Below, piece after piece: positions 9,101 to 17,163 of a DNA stretch of 64,000 nt (the first letter of the stretch is position 1; every line of letters begins with the position of its first letter). The stretch lies in assembly GCF_003385215.1 (NCBI RefSeq), contig NZ_PQHW01000011.1, forward strand, positions 35,398-99,397, given 5' to 3'. A model generated the notes under the pieces. That model was not told where the DNA came from. It saw only the letters and a list, made by a program, of their open reading frames with translations, and did no database searches. The DNA is from Amycolatopsis thermalba (GTDB taxonomy: Bacteria; Actinomycetota; Actinomycetes; Mycobacteriales; Pseudonocardiaceae). The position numbers and the translations under genes are program-made.

Positions 9101-9416
9101 GGACGATGACGCCGCCCCCGCCGCCGTACACCTTGATGTGCCCGGCGCCGCGCTCGTTCAGCAGCTCGACGAGGTAGCTGAAGTACTCCACGTGGCCGCC
9201 CTGGTAAGCGCTGATCGCGATGCCGTGGGCGTCCTCGCTGATCGCGGCCGTGACGACCTCGTCCACCGACCGGTTGTGCCCGAGGTGGACGACCTCCGCA
9301 CCCTGCGACTGCAGGATGCGCCGCATGATGTTGATCGAAGCGTCGTGCCCGTCGAACAGACTCGAGGCGGTGACGAACCGCACCGGGTGCACGAGCCGGT
9401 GAAGTGAGGCGTTCAT
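6180..9416 (-). CDS. icmF: IcmF, fused isobutyryl-CoA mutase
   Basis: A 1,078-residue three-part enzyme. Residues 1-140 are a cobalamin-binding domain with the base-off signature LFDGHDASIN. A MeaB-type G-protein chaperone follows, with Walker A GITGTGGSGKSS near residue 200 and VVVETPGIGQGDAG. The C-terminal 600 residues are the mutase TIM barrel and linker, recognisable by FPFKREGEDPARMFAGEGDA and TSGRSLHAQEMSFNDIRTTL. Length and order match IcmF of Cupriavidus, Geobacillus and actinobacteria. The enzyme interconverts isobutyryl-CoA and n-butyryl-CoA with adenosylcobalamin, using GTP hydrolysis for cofactor loading. It links valine and fatty-acid metabolism and can supply branched starter units. 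It is monocistronic between two hairpins. Confidence 0.95.
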   Translation of the reverse strand: MNASLHRLVHPVRFVTASSLFDGHDASINIMRRILQSQGAEVVHLGHNRSVDEVVTAAISEDAHGIAISAYQGGHVEYFSYLVELLNERGAGHIKVYGGGGGVIVREEIELLHSRGVARIFSPDDGLQLGLPGMVNLMIKECDYDLAEVPAGSDDDLLAGDVPSLARFITQLQAGSVTEDRLARITEAARARTVPVLGITGTGGSGKSSLTDELLRRFRLDQEDKLRIAVLAVDPTRRRGGGALLGDRIRMNGLDGAQVYFRSMATRQAGGEVPDGLDEAVLACKAAGYDLVVVETPGIGQGDAGIVDHVDYSLYVMTPEFGAASQLEKIDMLDFADVVAINKFERRGAEDARRDVARQLVRNREAFGALPEDMPVFGTSAARFNDDGVTALYQYLRDALAERGLSVSAGQLPKVEAKVSTGATVIIPPSKERYLADIAATVRGYHEKTRDQVAAVRKVDQLRAAKGALAADGADTGPIEALLAKAESEVDPSVAGLLERWDELAESYRQEELVVRIRDKELRTQLWRDTLSGNRIPRVALPRYTDRGELLSFLRREHLPGYFPYTAGVFPFKREGEDPARMFAGEGDAFRTNRRFKYLSADSEAKRLSTAFDSVTLYGHDPDTRPDIYGKIGTSGVSIATLDDMKALYDGFDLTAPNTSVSMTINGPAPTILAFFLNTAIDQRMDAFRAEHGREPTPSEAEDLREWTLRQVRGTVQADILKEDQGQNTCIFSTEFSLRMMADIQEWFIEHGVRNFYSVSISGYHIAEAGANPISQLAFTLANGFTYVESYLARGMHIDDFAPNLSFFFSNGMDAEYSVLGRVARRIWAVAMKERYGANERSQKLKYHVQTSGRSLHAQEMSFNDIRTTLQALCALYDNANSLHTNAYDEAITTPTENSVRRAMAIQMIINKEWGLSKNENPLQGSFIIDELTDLVEEAVLTEFDRIAERGGVLGAMETGYQRGKIQDESMLYERLKHEGTLPIIGVNTFRNPHPEDDEVEVELARATEEEKQSQLTRLADFQQRHSHDAEQALQALREAATRGDNLFGVLMDAARVCSLGQITEAFFEVGGQYRRNI

Positions 9417-9535
9417 GCCTCAAAAATACTTGGACTTCCTACTATCGCAAACCCAAGCGTGACCGCGGCGACATCCAGCGCGGGACCGTAACGATTCAGA
9501 AGGCGGACAGCACGACGACGGCGTCGTCCGGACGG

Positions 9536-9557
9536 GTGCCGGGCCCCCGCCCGGCAC
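9536..9557 (-). terminator. Hairpin terminator of the conservon
   Basis: GTGCCGGGC and GCCCGGCAC flank a CCCC loop, forming a 9-bp perfect GC stem 23 bp after the cvnD stop. The rest of the 163-bp gap to icmF holds a GATAGT box (complement of 9441-9446) that could serve icmF; no convincing -35 element was seen. Confidence 0.65.
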
Positions 9558-9579
9558 TTCCCCAGCTACCTCGCCGGCG

Positions 9580-10191
9580 TCAGCGCGCGCCGGCCGTGCG
9601 CATCGCGATCCACTGCCGCATCGCGTACTCGACCAGCGTGATCAGCGTCTGCTTGGTCGACTCGCGGTCGCGGGCGTCGCAGCGCACGATCGGAATGCTC
9701 TCGTCGATCGCCAGCGCCTCGCGCACGTCGCTCAGCTCGTGGTGCAGCTGCCCGTCGAACGTGTTGACGCCGATGATGTAGGGCAGCCTGCGGTCCTCGA
9801 AGAAGTCGACCGGCGCGAACGAGTCCGCCAGCCGCCGCGTGTCCGCGAGCACCACGGCACCGATCGCGCCGCGGACCAGGTCGTCCCACATGAACCAGAA
9901 CCGCTGCTGACCGGGCGTGCCGAACAGGTACAGGATCAGGTCCTTGTCCAGCGACACCCGGCCGAAGTCCATGGCCACGGTGGTGGTGGCCTTGTTGGGT
10001 GTCTGGTCGAGGTTGTCGATGCCGCGGCTCGCGTCGGTCATCATCGCCTCGGTGGTGAGCGGCACGATCTCCGAGACCGAGCCGACGAAGGTGGTCTTGC
10101 CGGCACCGAAACCACCGGCGACCACGATCTTCGCCGAGGTCATGGTCTGCGGCGCGGCCTGCCGCGGTGCCTTAAAGCCGACGGAGTCCAC
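9580..10191 (-). CDS. cvnD: CvnD, conservon small GTPase
   Basis: A 203-residue Ras-like GTP-binding protein of the prokaryotic conservon family. It has Walker A AGGFGAGKTTFVG near residue 25, the switch-II-like LFGTPGQQRFWFMWDDL, and NTFD in the place of NKxD. These are hallmarks of CvnD/MglA-like GTPases. CvnD is thought to act at the membrane with CvnB and CvnC downstream of the CvnA sensor kinase. The GTG at 10191 gives the usual MDSV start and overlaps cvnC by 20 bp; an internal ATG at 10143 is less likely. It is the last gene of the cvnABCD operon. Confidence 0.93.
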   Translation of the reverse strand: MDSVGFKAPRQAAPQTMTSAKIVVAGGFGAGKTTFVGSVSEIVPLTTEAMMTDASRGIDNLDQTPNKATTTVAMDFGRVSLDKDLILYLFGTPGQQRFWFMWDDLVRGAIGAVVLADTRRLADSFAPVDFFEDRRLPYIIGVNTFDGQLHHELSDVREALAIDESIPIVRCDARDRESTKQTLITLVEYAMRQWIAMRTAGAR

Positions 10192-10894
10192 TCAACACCC
10201 TTTCCATCAACATGAGATGCGCCTCGGCGTCGTCGTTGGTCGACACCGTGCGGTGCACGGTGACCAGACCAGCATCGGCGGCGTCGCTGATGAGGACTCT
10301 GGCCACGCCGATCGGGACCCGCAGCAGCGCTGCGACCTCCGCGACCGACCGCGGTGTACGACATTCTTCCATGATCGAGCGGTGCTCGAACTGCACCGTC
10401 AGCGCGCCGGCGTCGAGCCGGGCGAGGACGGCGTCCTGGACGGAGATCAGCGTCTCCAGTTCCAGGGCGACCCGGGCCTTGGTGCGGCCGCCGGTGAGCG
10501 CGTAGGGGCGCACCACCGCGGTCTCCTCGGCGGGGTGGAGCTCCGGCTCCTCGCGGCGCGACGGCACGCGCGGGGCCGGCTGCGGGGGCTGCACCGGGTC
10601 GAAGAACCCGCTGCCCGGCGAGGAGTCGAAGAGGCTCGCCGACCGGGCCGGGTGCTCCGGCTCCGGTCGCGGCGCGGGTGCCGGTTGCGGTGACGGCTGG
10701 GGCACCGGCGGCGCCTGCTCGGCCTGCGGTGCTTCGGGGGCCTCGGCCGTTTCGGTCCCGGGCTGCTGGTCGCGCTGCTTCTTGCGCTTCCAGCGGCCAC
10801 GCCCGGAGTCCAGGCTGAAGCTGTTCATCACGTCGGCGAACGTCGGCTCCGGTTCGCCGACGGATGGGGAGCCACTCTCGGATCCCGTGGTCAT
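10172..10894 (-). CDS. cvnC: CvnC, DUF742 conservon protein
   Basis: A 240-residue protein. The first 120 residues are a charged and Pro/Ala-rich region, and the DUF742 winged-helix-like domain starts at about residue 125 (VVRPYALTGGRTK), with the conserved CRTPRSVAEVAALLRVPIGVARVLISDA. CvnC proteins occur between the roadblock protein and the GTPase in every conservon. The long N-terminal extension is common in Pseudonocardiaceae. The ATG at 10894 lies 7 bp after the cvnB stop with GGTGGGA ahead; a GTG at 10918 overlapping cvnB is the alternative. Confidence 0.9.
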   Translation of the reverse strand: MTTGSESGSPSVGEPEPTFADVMNSFSLDSGRGRWKRKKQRDQQPGTETAEAPEAPQAEQAPPVPQPSPQPAPAPRPEPEHPARSASLFDSSPGSGFFDPVQPPQPAPRVPSRREEPELHPAEETAVVRPYALTGGRTKARVALELETLISVQDAVLARLDAGALTVQFEHRSIMEECRTPRSVAEVAALLRVPIGVARVLISDAADAGLVTVHRTVSTNDDAEAHLMLMERVLSGLRRL

Positions 10895-10901
10895 GTCGGC
10901 A

Positions 10902-11342
10902 TCATCCCACCGGTTCACCGATCAGGGGGCCACCGGCTCCCTGCAGCTGAGCCCGCAGTTCGGGGGTGAGGATCTGGCCCACCCGGTCGACCAGCATGGT
11001 CATCTCGTAGGCGACCTGGCCGATGTCGCAGTTCGGGGCGGCCAGGACCGCCAGGCACGAGCCGTCGCTGATGGACATCAGGATCATGATCCCGAGTTCC
11101 ATCTCCACGACGGTTTCGTTGACCGCACCGGCTTCGAAGCACCGCGCCGCGCCCTGGGTCAGGCTGACGAGCCCGGAGGCCACCGCGGCGAGCTGGTCGG
11201 CGCGGTCGAGCGGCAACCGGTTCGAAGCGGTCAGCAGCAGGCCGTCGGCCGAAACGACCACCGCGTGCGCTACGCCAGGCACACGCTCGGCGAAATCATT
11301 GACCAGCCATCCGAACTGGTTCTGTGGCTGCGGCGTGGTCAT
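10902..11342 (-). CDS. cvnB: CvnB, roadblock/LC7 protein
   Basis: A 146-residue roadblock/LC7-domain protein. Signature stretches are FGWLVNDFAERVPGVAHAVV, VSADGLLLTASNRLP and the C-terminal DIGQVAYEMTMLVDRVGQIL. In conservons this protein is thought to regulate the GTPase CvnD, like MglB with MglA. Its ATG (11342) overlaps the cvnA stop as ATGA. Confidence 0.93.
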   Translation of the reverse strand: MTTPQPQNQFGWLVNDFAERVPGVAHAVVVSADGLLLTASNRLPLDRADQLAAVASGLVSLTQGAARCFEAGAVNETVVEMELGIMILMSISDGSCLAVLAAPNCDIGQVAYEMTMLVDRVGQILTPELRAQLQGAGGPLIGEPVG

Positions 11343-14300
11343 TCACCCTCCATGGTTCCTTGTTCGGGGTCGGCGGACTGAGCGGTCCGGTGCCTTCCAC
11401 GCTGAACACCTTGCTGGAAACTGCTCAGCCTGCCACGCACATCCTGCGGGTCACGGCGTGTCCGCGGTGCCGGGGCGGGCGCCCCCGGGGACAGGGCGCT
11501 GCCGGGCAGCAACTGCTCACCGCGGCGCCGCTTGGGCAGCCCCGCCGCGGTGAAGTTCGACGGCGACGACGAGGAGACGGTCTGAACCGCCGCCCAACTC
11601 TCGTCCGAGGCGAACGACCAGGCGCCACCCGGGACACCCTCCGCTCCGGCCGGCTGGCGGTCCGGGGTGGATCCGGACTGCTGGCCGCCGCCGGGTCCGG
11701 ACTGCTGGGCGCGGGCGGGTTCGGGCTGCTGGCCGCCGCCGGGTCCGGGCTGTAGGTCGCCGGCGGGTCCGGGCTGCTGGGCACCGGCGCGTTCGGGCCG
11801 CTGGAAGAGGCCGGTGCCCTCGCCGGTGCCCGGACGCTGGAACAGCCCGGTGCCCTCCACCGGCCGCGGCTGGCGCCGGGGCAGGCCGTTCTCGGCCTGC
11901 CCCGAGGCCGGCTGCCGCTGGGGCAGGCCGTACTCCGGCTGAGCCTCGGCACCCTCGGCAGGCTGCGCCTTGCGCTGAGGCAAGCCGGGCTCCGCCCCGG
12001 CGGCCGCGGCAGTTTCGGCCGACGGGCGCTGCGCCAGGCCGCTCTCGGCAGACTTCGCCTTGCGCTGCGGCAGGCCGCTCTCGGCAGACTTCGGCTGCCG
12101 CTGCGGCAGGCCGGGCTCCGCCCCGGCAGCAGCAGCCGTCTCGGCCGGCGGGCGCTGCGCCAGGCCGCTCTCGGCAGGCTTCGCCTTGCGCTGCGGCAGG
12201 CCGCTCTCGGCAGACTTCGGCTGCCGCTGCGGCAAGCCGGGCTCCGCCCCGGCAGCAGCAGCCGTCTCGGCCGACGGGCGCTGCGCCAGGCCGCTCTCGG
12301 CAGACTTCGGCTGGCGCTGCGGCAAATCGGGCTCCGGCTGAGCGTCCGCGCCCGCCGCAGGCTTCGCCTGACGCTGCGGCAGGCCGGGCTCCGGCTGAGG
12401 CTCCGCGGACGGCTTCGGTTCGCGCTGGGGTAGCTCGGGGCCCTTGTTCGTGGCGGTGGGCTCGGGCTTTGGCTCGGGTTTCGGTTGGCGGCGTGGCAGG
12501 CCGCTGTCCGTGGCGGTGGGCTTCGACGAGCCTTCCGCATCCTTCGCCTTCGGGAGAGCGGCCTCGGCGCCTTCGGCTTCCTTCGCCTGCGCGCCGGCCT
12601 TCGGCTTGCGGCGGGGTAGTCCGCTCTCCGTCGCCTCGGTGCTCTTCGGCTCGCGCTGCGGGAGGCCGCTGTCCAGCTGCGGCGCCTCCGCGCCCGGGCG
12701 CGGCTTGCGGCGCGGCAGGCCGGTCTCCGGCTGCGCCGTCCCGGCGGCGGTGCCCTCCGCCGAAGTGGCAGCGCTTTCCCGCTGCGCCGCGGCACCTTCC
12801 TGCGCCGCGGCGCTCGCCTTCGCAGCGGCACCCGCCTGCGCAGCGCTAACCCCTTGCGTCGCGGCGCTCGCCTTCGCAGCAGCATCCCCCTGCGCAGCAG
12901 CTTCCTGCGCGGCAGCACCCTCCTGCACTGCGCCAGTCCCCTGCGCGGCGGCGCTGCCCGGCACGGGGGCACTCCCCTGCCCAGCGGATCCCGGCACAGC
13001 AGCAGTCCCCGCCGCAGCAGCAGCTCCCGGCGCGGCACTGCCCGCACCCGCGCTGCCCTGCGTAGTCGCAGTGTCTCCGTCCGCGCTGGTAGCGCTTTCC
13101 CGCCCCGCAGCGGCTTCCGCGGACTGGTCCCGCTTCGCGTGGCGGGCGCGGTTCACGCCGTGCTGGAAGCTGCTCAGCCGGCCCCGCACGTCGGCCGGGT
13201 CGCGGACCGGCATCTCCCGCTGCGGGTTCGGCTCCGGGGTCTCCGCGGCGGCACTGCCGGGCAGCAGCTGCTCCCCGCGGCGGCGCTTCGGCAGGCCCGC
13301 GTCGGTGAAGGTCTTCGGCTCCACCTGGGACGCCGCCTGGACCGCGCGCCAGTTCTCGTCGACCGCGAAGTCCCAGCCGCTGGCCGCCTTGGCGCTCTCC
13401 GGCTCGTCCGAAGTGGACTCACCCGCCGTCGAGGCCACCTTCGCAGCCGCCGGCGGATCGTCGCTGCGGAACCACGCCGACAGGGTCTCGTCGAAGATCG
13501 GCGTCGTCTCGCGGCGCGACGGCGGCGGCGTGGCCGGCTTCGGCTCGTTCGCCGCCGAGCTCCACCACTCCGACAACGGGCTGCTGTTCGCCGCGAACAA
13601 CGCCTTCCCGCTGGGCAGCTCATCCGAGGCCGGCGTCGGCTCCGGCTCGGCAGGCGCCTCGGGCGCGGGCGACGGCTCCGCACCCTCCGCGGGGATCGGC
13701 GTGAACAACGCGGTCCCGGAGATCTCCAGGTCCGACGGCGGCCGCGGCGGCAGCACCCCGGAGTGCCCGTTCTGCGCCCACGACGGGGCGTTCGCACCAT
13801 CCCCGGGCGTCGGCGCCTGACCGAAACTCGCCAGCGCCTCCGGCCGCCCCGCACCGTTGACCGTGCGCCGCCGCGGCGGCGCGGCCGACGGGTCCGGCTG
13901 GGCCGGGGCCGGCGCGGGCAGGTCCATGACCAGGTCCGCGGGCACGGTGACGGTCGCCCGCACCCCGGCGATGTCCTTGCCCCCGTGCAGGACCACCCCG
14001 ATGTTGTGCCGCCCGGCGAGGCGGCCGACCACGAACAGGCCCATCCGGCGCGAGGTCGCGAGGTCGACCGTGCCCGCCTCGGTCAGCCGGGCGTTGGCCT
14101 CGGCGACCTCGGCCTCGTTCATCCCGATGCCCTGGTCGATGATGTCGATGACCAGGCCGCCCTGGTCGTTCGCGCGGGTCGTGACCGTCACGTGGGTCTC
14201 CGGCGCGGAGAACGCGGTCGCGTTGTCCAGCAGCTCGGCGACCAGGCGCATCAGGTCGCTCGCGGCGAACCCGACGATGCGCGCGTCCGGCGGGGTCTGC

Positions 14301-15895
14301 ACCACGACCCGCTGGTACTGCTCGATCTCCGACACCGCGGCGCGCAGCACGTCGGAGGTGGTGACCGGCTGGCCGGAGCGGCGGCCCGGCTCGGCGCCGG
14401 AGAGCACCATCAGGTTCTCGTTGTTGCGCCGCATGCGGGTCGCCAGGTGGTCCAGCTGGAACAGCGTCGCGAGCTGGTCGGCGTCCTCCTCGTCCCGCTC
14501 CAGCCGCTCGATCAGCTGCAGCTGCCGCTGCACGAGGCTCTGGCTGCGGCGCGAGAGGTTGACGAACACGCTGCTGTAGCCGGTGCGCATGTTGGCCTGC
14601 TCGACCGCGAGCCGCAGCGCCTGGCTGTGCACCGCGTCGAACGCCTTGGCCACCTCGCCGATCTCGTCCTTCGTGCCGACCGGCACCGGCTGCACATCGG
14701 TGGTCTGCTCGCGGCCCTCCTGGATGTTGCGCACCGCGGCAGGCAGCTGCCGGTCGGCGACGTCCAGGGCGCCGGCCCGCAGCACGCGCAGCGAGTGCAG
14801 CAGCTGGCGGGTGATGAGGATGACGACCGCGGCGGTGACCACGAGCGCGAGGAACAGCAGCACCGCGAGCAGGCCGGCGTCGGTGCCCGCGCTGTCCGCG
14901 AGGTCCGCGGAGGTCGCGGTGAGCTCGTCGCCCAGGCTGTCGCTGACGGTGTTCAACGCGGCGATCACCGACGCCGACACCGCGGTCCACTGCTGGGCCG
15001 AGATGCCGCGCAATGCGCTCGGCACGGAGGCGCCCTCGGCCGCGAGCACGCCGTTGACCAGGCGGCTGCGGGTGTTGAAGTCCTGGCCCATCACCGTGCG
15101 GTCGAACAACGCCTCCTGCGCGGAGCCGGCCGCGGCGCGGAAGTCGACGAGCCGGTCGGTCAGCCGCAGCTCGGCCGTGCGCAGGTCGTTGAGCTGGCTC
15201 GGGGTGAGGTTGCCGCGCGCGATGCCGTAGCCGAGCAGCGACTGGGCGATGGACGCCTCTTCCTTCACCACCAGCACGTCGTGCAGCGCGCTCGGCGTGC
15301 CGCCGATGGCGTCGTCGCCGATGCCGGCGACCAGCGAGGTGTCCAGGCCGATCAGCGACTCGGTCATCTCGCTGTAGGCGGCCAGCGCCGGCACCGCGTC
15401 GAGGCGGCCCTCGGCGACCTGGCGGCGCACCTCGGGCAGACGGCCGACGGCGGCCGCGGCGGCCTCGCCGGGCGCGCGGATGCCGTCGTCGGCGTCCGCG
15501 GCGTGCCCGGTGGCGCCGGCGAGCGGGCCGGTCGCGCTGTCCACCAGCTGCCGGGCGGCGTCCAGCCGCGGGGAACTGCCGACGGTGCCCTGGGTGAGCA
15601 GCGCCGCGGTCTCGGTGCGCTCCTGTTGCAGGGCGTCGACCAGCGTGCGGACCGCGCCGTTCAGCTCGACCAGCCGGTTCATCCGCTCGTAGTTGCCGGA
15701 GCGCTCGACCTGGTTGCCGATGGTGATCCCGCCCAGCACCAGGGCGACCACGATGGGCACCAGGGACACGGCGGCGAGCTTGGCGGACAGCCGCCAGTCC
15801 CGCCAGCGCGTGAGCGTGGCCCACTTCGACGGCTCCTCCGGTTGCTGGCCGAGGAGCTGTCCCACAGGCACTTGGCCCTGTCCTGCAACGGTCAC
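11339..15895 (-). CDS. cvnA: CvnA, conservon sensor histidine kinase with a very long repetitive tail
   Basis: A 1,518-residue membrane kinase. A transmembrane helix lies at about 36-58 (AKLAAVSLVPIVVALVLGG), followed by an extracellular nitrate/nitrite-sensing-like domain (RTLVDALQQERTETAALL). A second helix lies at about 342-364, then a HAMP-like linker. The GHKL ATPase domain has the N-box LLDNATAFSAPE near 557 and DQGIGM near 588. About 840 residues of Ala/Pro/Gln/Arg-rich sequence follow, full of GLPQRQPK and GLPRRKPK units. The GTG at 15895 has GGGAG 8 nt upstream; the open frame continues upstream but lacks family sequence. No phosphoacceptor His box is obvious, as usual for conservon kinases. 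The usual length is 800-1,100 residues, so this tail is enlarged. Confidence 0.93.
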   Translation of the reverse strand: MTVAGQGQVPVGQLLGQQPEEPSKWATLTRWRDWRLSAKLAAVSLVPIVVALVLGGITIGNQVERSGNYERMNRLVELNGAVRTLVDALQQERTETAALLTQGTVGSSPRLDAARQLVDSATGPLAGATGHAADADDGIRAPGEAAAAAVGRLPEVRRQVAEGRLDAVPALAAYSEMTESLIGLDTSLVAGIGDDAIGGTPSALHDVLVVKEEASIAQSLLGYGIARGNLTPSQLNDLRTAELRLTDRLVDFRAAAGSAQEALFDRTVMGQDFNTRSRLVNGVLAAEGASVPSALRGISAQQWTAVSASVIAALNTVSDSLGDELTATSADLADSAGTDAGLLAVLLFLALVVTAAVVILITRQLLHSLRVLRAGALDVADRQLPAAVRNIQEGREQTTDVQPVPVGTKDEIGEVAKAFDAVHSQALRLAVEQANMRTGYSSVFVNLSRRSQSLVQRQLQLIERLERDEEDADQLATLFQLDHLATRMRRNNENLMVLSGAEPGRRSGQPVTTSDVLRAAVSEIEQYQRVVVQTPPDARIVGFAASDLMRLVAELLDNATAFSAPETHVTVTTRANDQGGLVIDIIDQGIGMNEAEVAEANARLTEAGTVDLATSRRMGLFVVGRLAGRHNIGVVLHGGKDIAGVRATVTVPADLVMDLPAPAPAQPDPSAAPPRRRTVNGAGRPEALASFGQAPTPGDGANAPSWAQNGHSGVLPPRPPSDLEISGTALFTPIPAEGAEPSPAPEAPAEPEPTPASDELPSGKALFAANSSPLSEWWSSAANEPKPATPPPSRRETTPIFDETLSAWFRSDDPPAAAKVASTAGESTSDEPESAKAASGWDFAVDENWRAVQAASQVEPKTFTDAGLPKRRRGEQLLPGSAAAETPEPNPQREMPVRDPADVRGRLSSFQHGVNRARHAKRDQSAEAAAGRESATSADGDTATTQGSAGAGSAAPGAAAAAGTAAVPGSAGQGSAPVPGSAAAQGTGAVQEGAAAQEAAAQGDAAAKASAATQGVSAAQAGAAAKASAAAQEGAAAQRESAATSAEGTAAGTAQPETGLPRRKPRPGAEAPQLDSGLPQREPKSTEATESGLPRRKPKAGAQAKEAEGAEAALPKAKDAEGSSKPTATDSGLPRRQPKPEPKPEPTATNKGPELPQREPKPSAEPQPEPGLPQRQAKPAAGADAQPEPDLPQRQPKSAESGLAQRPSAETAAAAGAEPGLPQRQPKSAESGLPQRKAKPAESGLAQRPPAETAAAAGAEPGLPQRQPKSAESGLPQRKAKSAESGLAQRPSAETAAAAGAEPGLPQRKAQPAEGAEAQPEYGLPQRQPASGQAENGLPRRQPRPVEGTGLFQRPGTGEGTGLFQRPERAGAQQPGPAGDLQPGPGGGQQPEPARAQQSGPGGGQQSGSTPDRQPAGAEGVPGGAWSFASDESWAAVQTVSSSSPSNFTAAGLPKRRRGEQLLPGSALSPGAPAPAPRTRRDPQDVRGRLSSFQQGVQRGRHRTAQSADPEQGTMEGE
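11975..12350 (-). repeat. cvnA: 126-bp tandem repeat inside cvnA
   Basis: The string GGGCGCTGCGCCAGGCC recurs at 12024, 12150 and 12276, exactly 126 bp apart, within a nearly identical 126-bp unit present in about 2.6 copies. Each unit encodes 42 residues containing GLPQRKAK, ESGLAQRP, ETAAAAGAEP and GLPQRQPK. The in-frame period means copy number can change without breaking the protein. Confidence 0.9.
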
Positions 15896-16742
15896 GAAGG
15901 TGACTCCCTGTCCGGCGTCTGCTGTGCGTGGTGGGCCGGACCCGTGCCGGAGCGCACGGCGGCGGCACCGCGTGACCTCAACCGCATGGCTCTCCTCATC
16001 ACGGGTGGAACTCGTCGCTTCTCTTGCAGCCCCAGCCGACGGCGCTGTCCCGGCCGCCCGCCGTCCCGCCGGACCGGCCCGGCGCCGTTGCCGGTGCATC
16101 ATGCGGTGTGCACGATGCGGCGCACAACACCGGTTTACGCTCGGTCACAGCGAGTCAGCGTGGCCCAGGAAGCGTACACCAAACGGGCCCCACCGAAGCC
16201 CGCCGAACCTGGCGGTGCTGACCTGCGGAAATACCGCTGGTGACCAGGGGTTTACGCGAAATGCCTTGTCAGGGCGCCAGAAGCGCGGTTTCCGGTTACC
16301 GCAGGGCACACCCACACCGTGGACCTGTCACCCACTTAGCCCAGAGCTGACTGGGACGAAGCGGAAAATCCACACCGACCGTGCGGACGCCCCGTGTCCG
16401 GCGAGCCGAATACCCCCCGATCTTGTGGCTTTCGCTGTGATGTGGATTTCTGCCCGGTCACCACGTCTGGCCAGCGCTTTTTCACCACCGCCGCGGTGTT
16501 ACGCGGTATCGCGCGCCTCACCCCTTCCAGGGACGGCACCCCGCGTCACCTCACTGCCGGTTACGTGCTTCGGCGGAATCCCGCCCGCCTTTCGCCCGAT
16601 CAGCGGATTAACCCGTCCGGGTGGCCCAGGCCCGCTTCACTCTGAAGAGGTCCTCCGATGTCGGAGGCCCAGGTCGGCGTAGTTAGCATGTGCGCCCACT
16701 GAAAGAGTTTCACCGACTTCGCTCGCTTGCCGGGAGGCAGAG
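15896..16742. other. Long intergenic region between cvnA and the DUF485 gene
   Basis: This 847-bp stretch lies between divergent transcription units. Short open frames on both strands lack ribosome-binding sites and coding bias. I see GGGAG (cvnA ribosome-binding site) at its left end and, at its right end, a 16-bp palindrome (16652-16667) followed by a TAGCAT -10-like box (16684-16689). AAATCCACA near 16365 and its reverse complement near 16443 form a widely spaced inverted repeat. No small RNA could be recognised. Confidence 0.4.
16652..16667. promoter_or_regulatory. Palindromic operator candidate upstream of the DUF485/symporter operon
   Basis: CCTCCGATGTCGGAGG is a perfect palindrome of 7-bp arms around a central TG. 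It sits about 17 bp before a TAGCAT box (16684-16689), at the -35 position of the likely promoter, which itself has no TTGACA-like hexamer. A regulator binding here could activate or repress the carboxylate uptake genes. Confidence 0.45.
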
Positions 16743-17159
16743 ATGCAGAACGTCGCCCCCACCGCCGCGACGCGCCCCGGGGAAGACACGGGGCAGATGC
16801 GGCCGCTGTTCGGCAACCCCAGCGAGCAACCGCCGCCCGCGCCGCGGCGTCCGGCCGGTCCCGACTTCGTCGCGATCCAGCGCAGCCCCGAGTTCGGCGA
16901 GCTGCGGGGGCGGTTCCGGCGGTTCGTGTTCCCGATGAGCCTGGCGTTCGTGCTCTGGTACCTGGTCTACGTGCTGCTCGCCGCGTACGCGCACGACTTC
17001 ATGAGCATCAAGGTCTTCGGCGAGGTCAACGTCGCGATCGTGCTGGGGATCCTGCAGTTCGTCTCGACCGCCCTGATCACGGCCGCGTACCTGCGGTTCG
17101 CCCGGCGCCGCATCGACCCCGCCGTGGACGAGGTCCGCCAGCAGGCAGGAGTGCAGTAA
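16743..17159 (+). CDS. DUF485 membrane protein, partner of the carboxylate symporter
   Basis: A 138-residue protein with a cytoplasmic Pro-rich N-terminus (about 55 residues) and two membrane helices (FPMSLAFVLWYLVYVLLAAYA and VNVAIVLGILQFVSTALITA). This is the DUF485 (YjcH-like) arrangement, and such genes almost always precede acetate/monocarboxylate symporters of the ActP/MctC type, as here. GGGAGG lies 6 nt before the ATG. The stop is 4 bp from the symporter start. Confidence 0.88.
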   Translation: MQNVAPTAATRPGEDTGQMRPLFGNPSEQPPPAPRRPAGPDFVAIQRSPEFGELRGRFRRFVFPMSLAFVLWYLVYVLLAAYAHDFMSIKVFGEVNVAIVLGILQFVSTALITAAYLRFARRRIDPAVDEVRQQAGVQ

Positions 17160-17163
17160 CCCG

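Noticed and set aside
5961..9407. 1,148-residue open frame opposite icmF
   Set aside because: It is the antisense of a clear IcmF gene; the high GC at third positions removes stops. It is rich in R, H, V and L with no domain and no ribosome-binding site.
11975..12350. Possible CRISPR-like array
   Set aside because: The 126-bp period is in frame within cvnA, and the units are nearly identical throughout with no unique spacers.
12854..16243. 1,129-residue open frame opposite cvnA
   Set aside because: It mirrors the CvnA gene and has Arg-rich low-complexity content with no family motif.
16336..16645. Short frames in the cvnA-DUF485 gap (67 and 83 residues)
   Set aside because: No ribosome-binding site, no coding codon bias, and they lie on opposite strands over each other.
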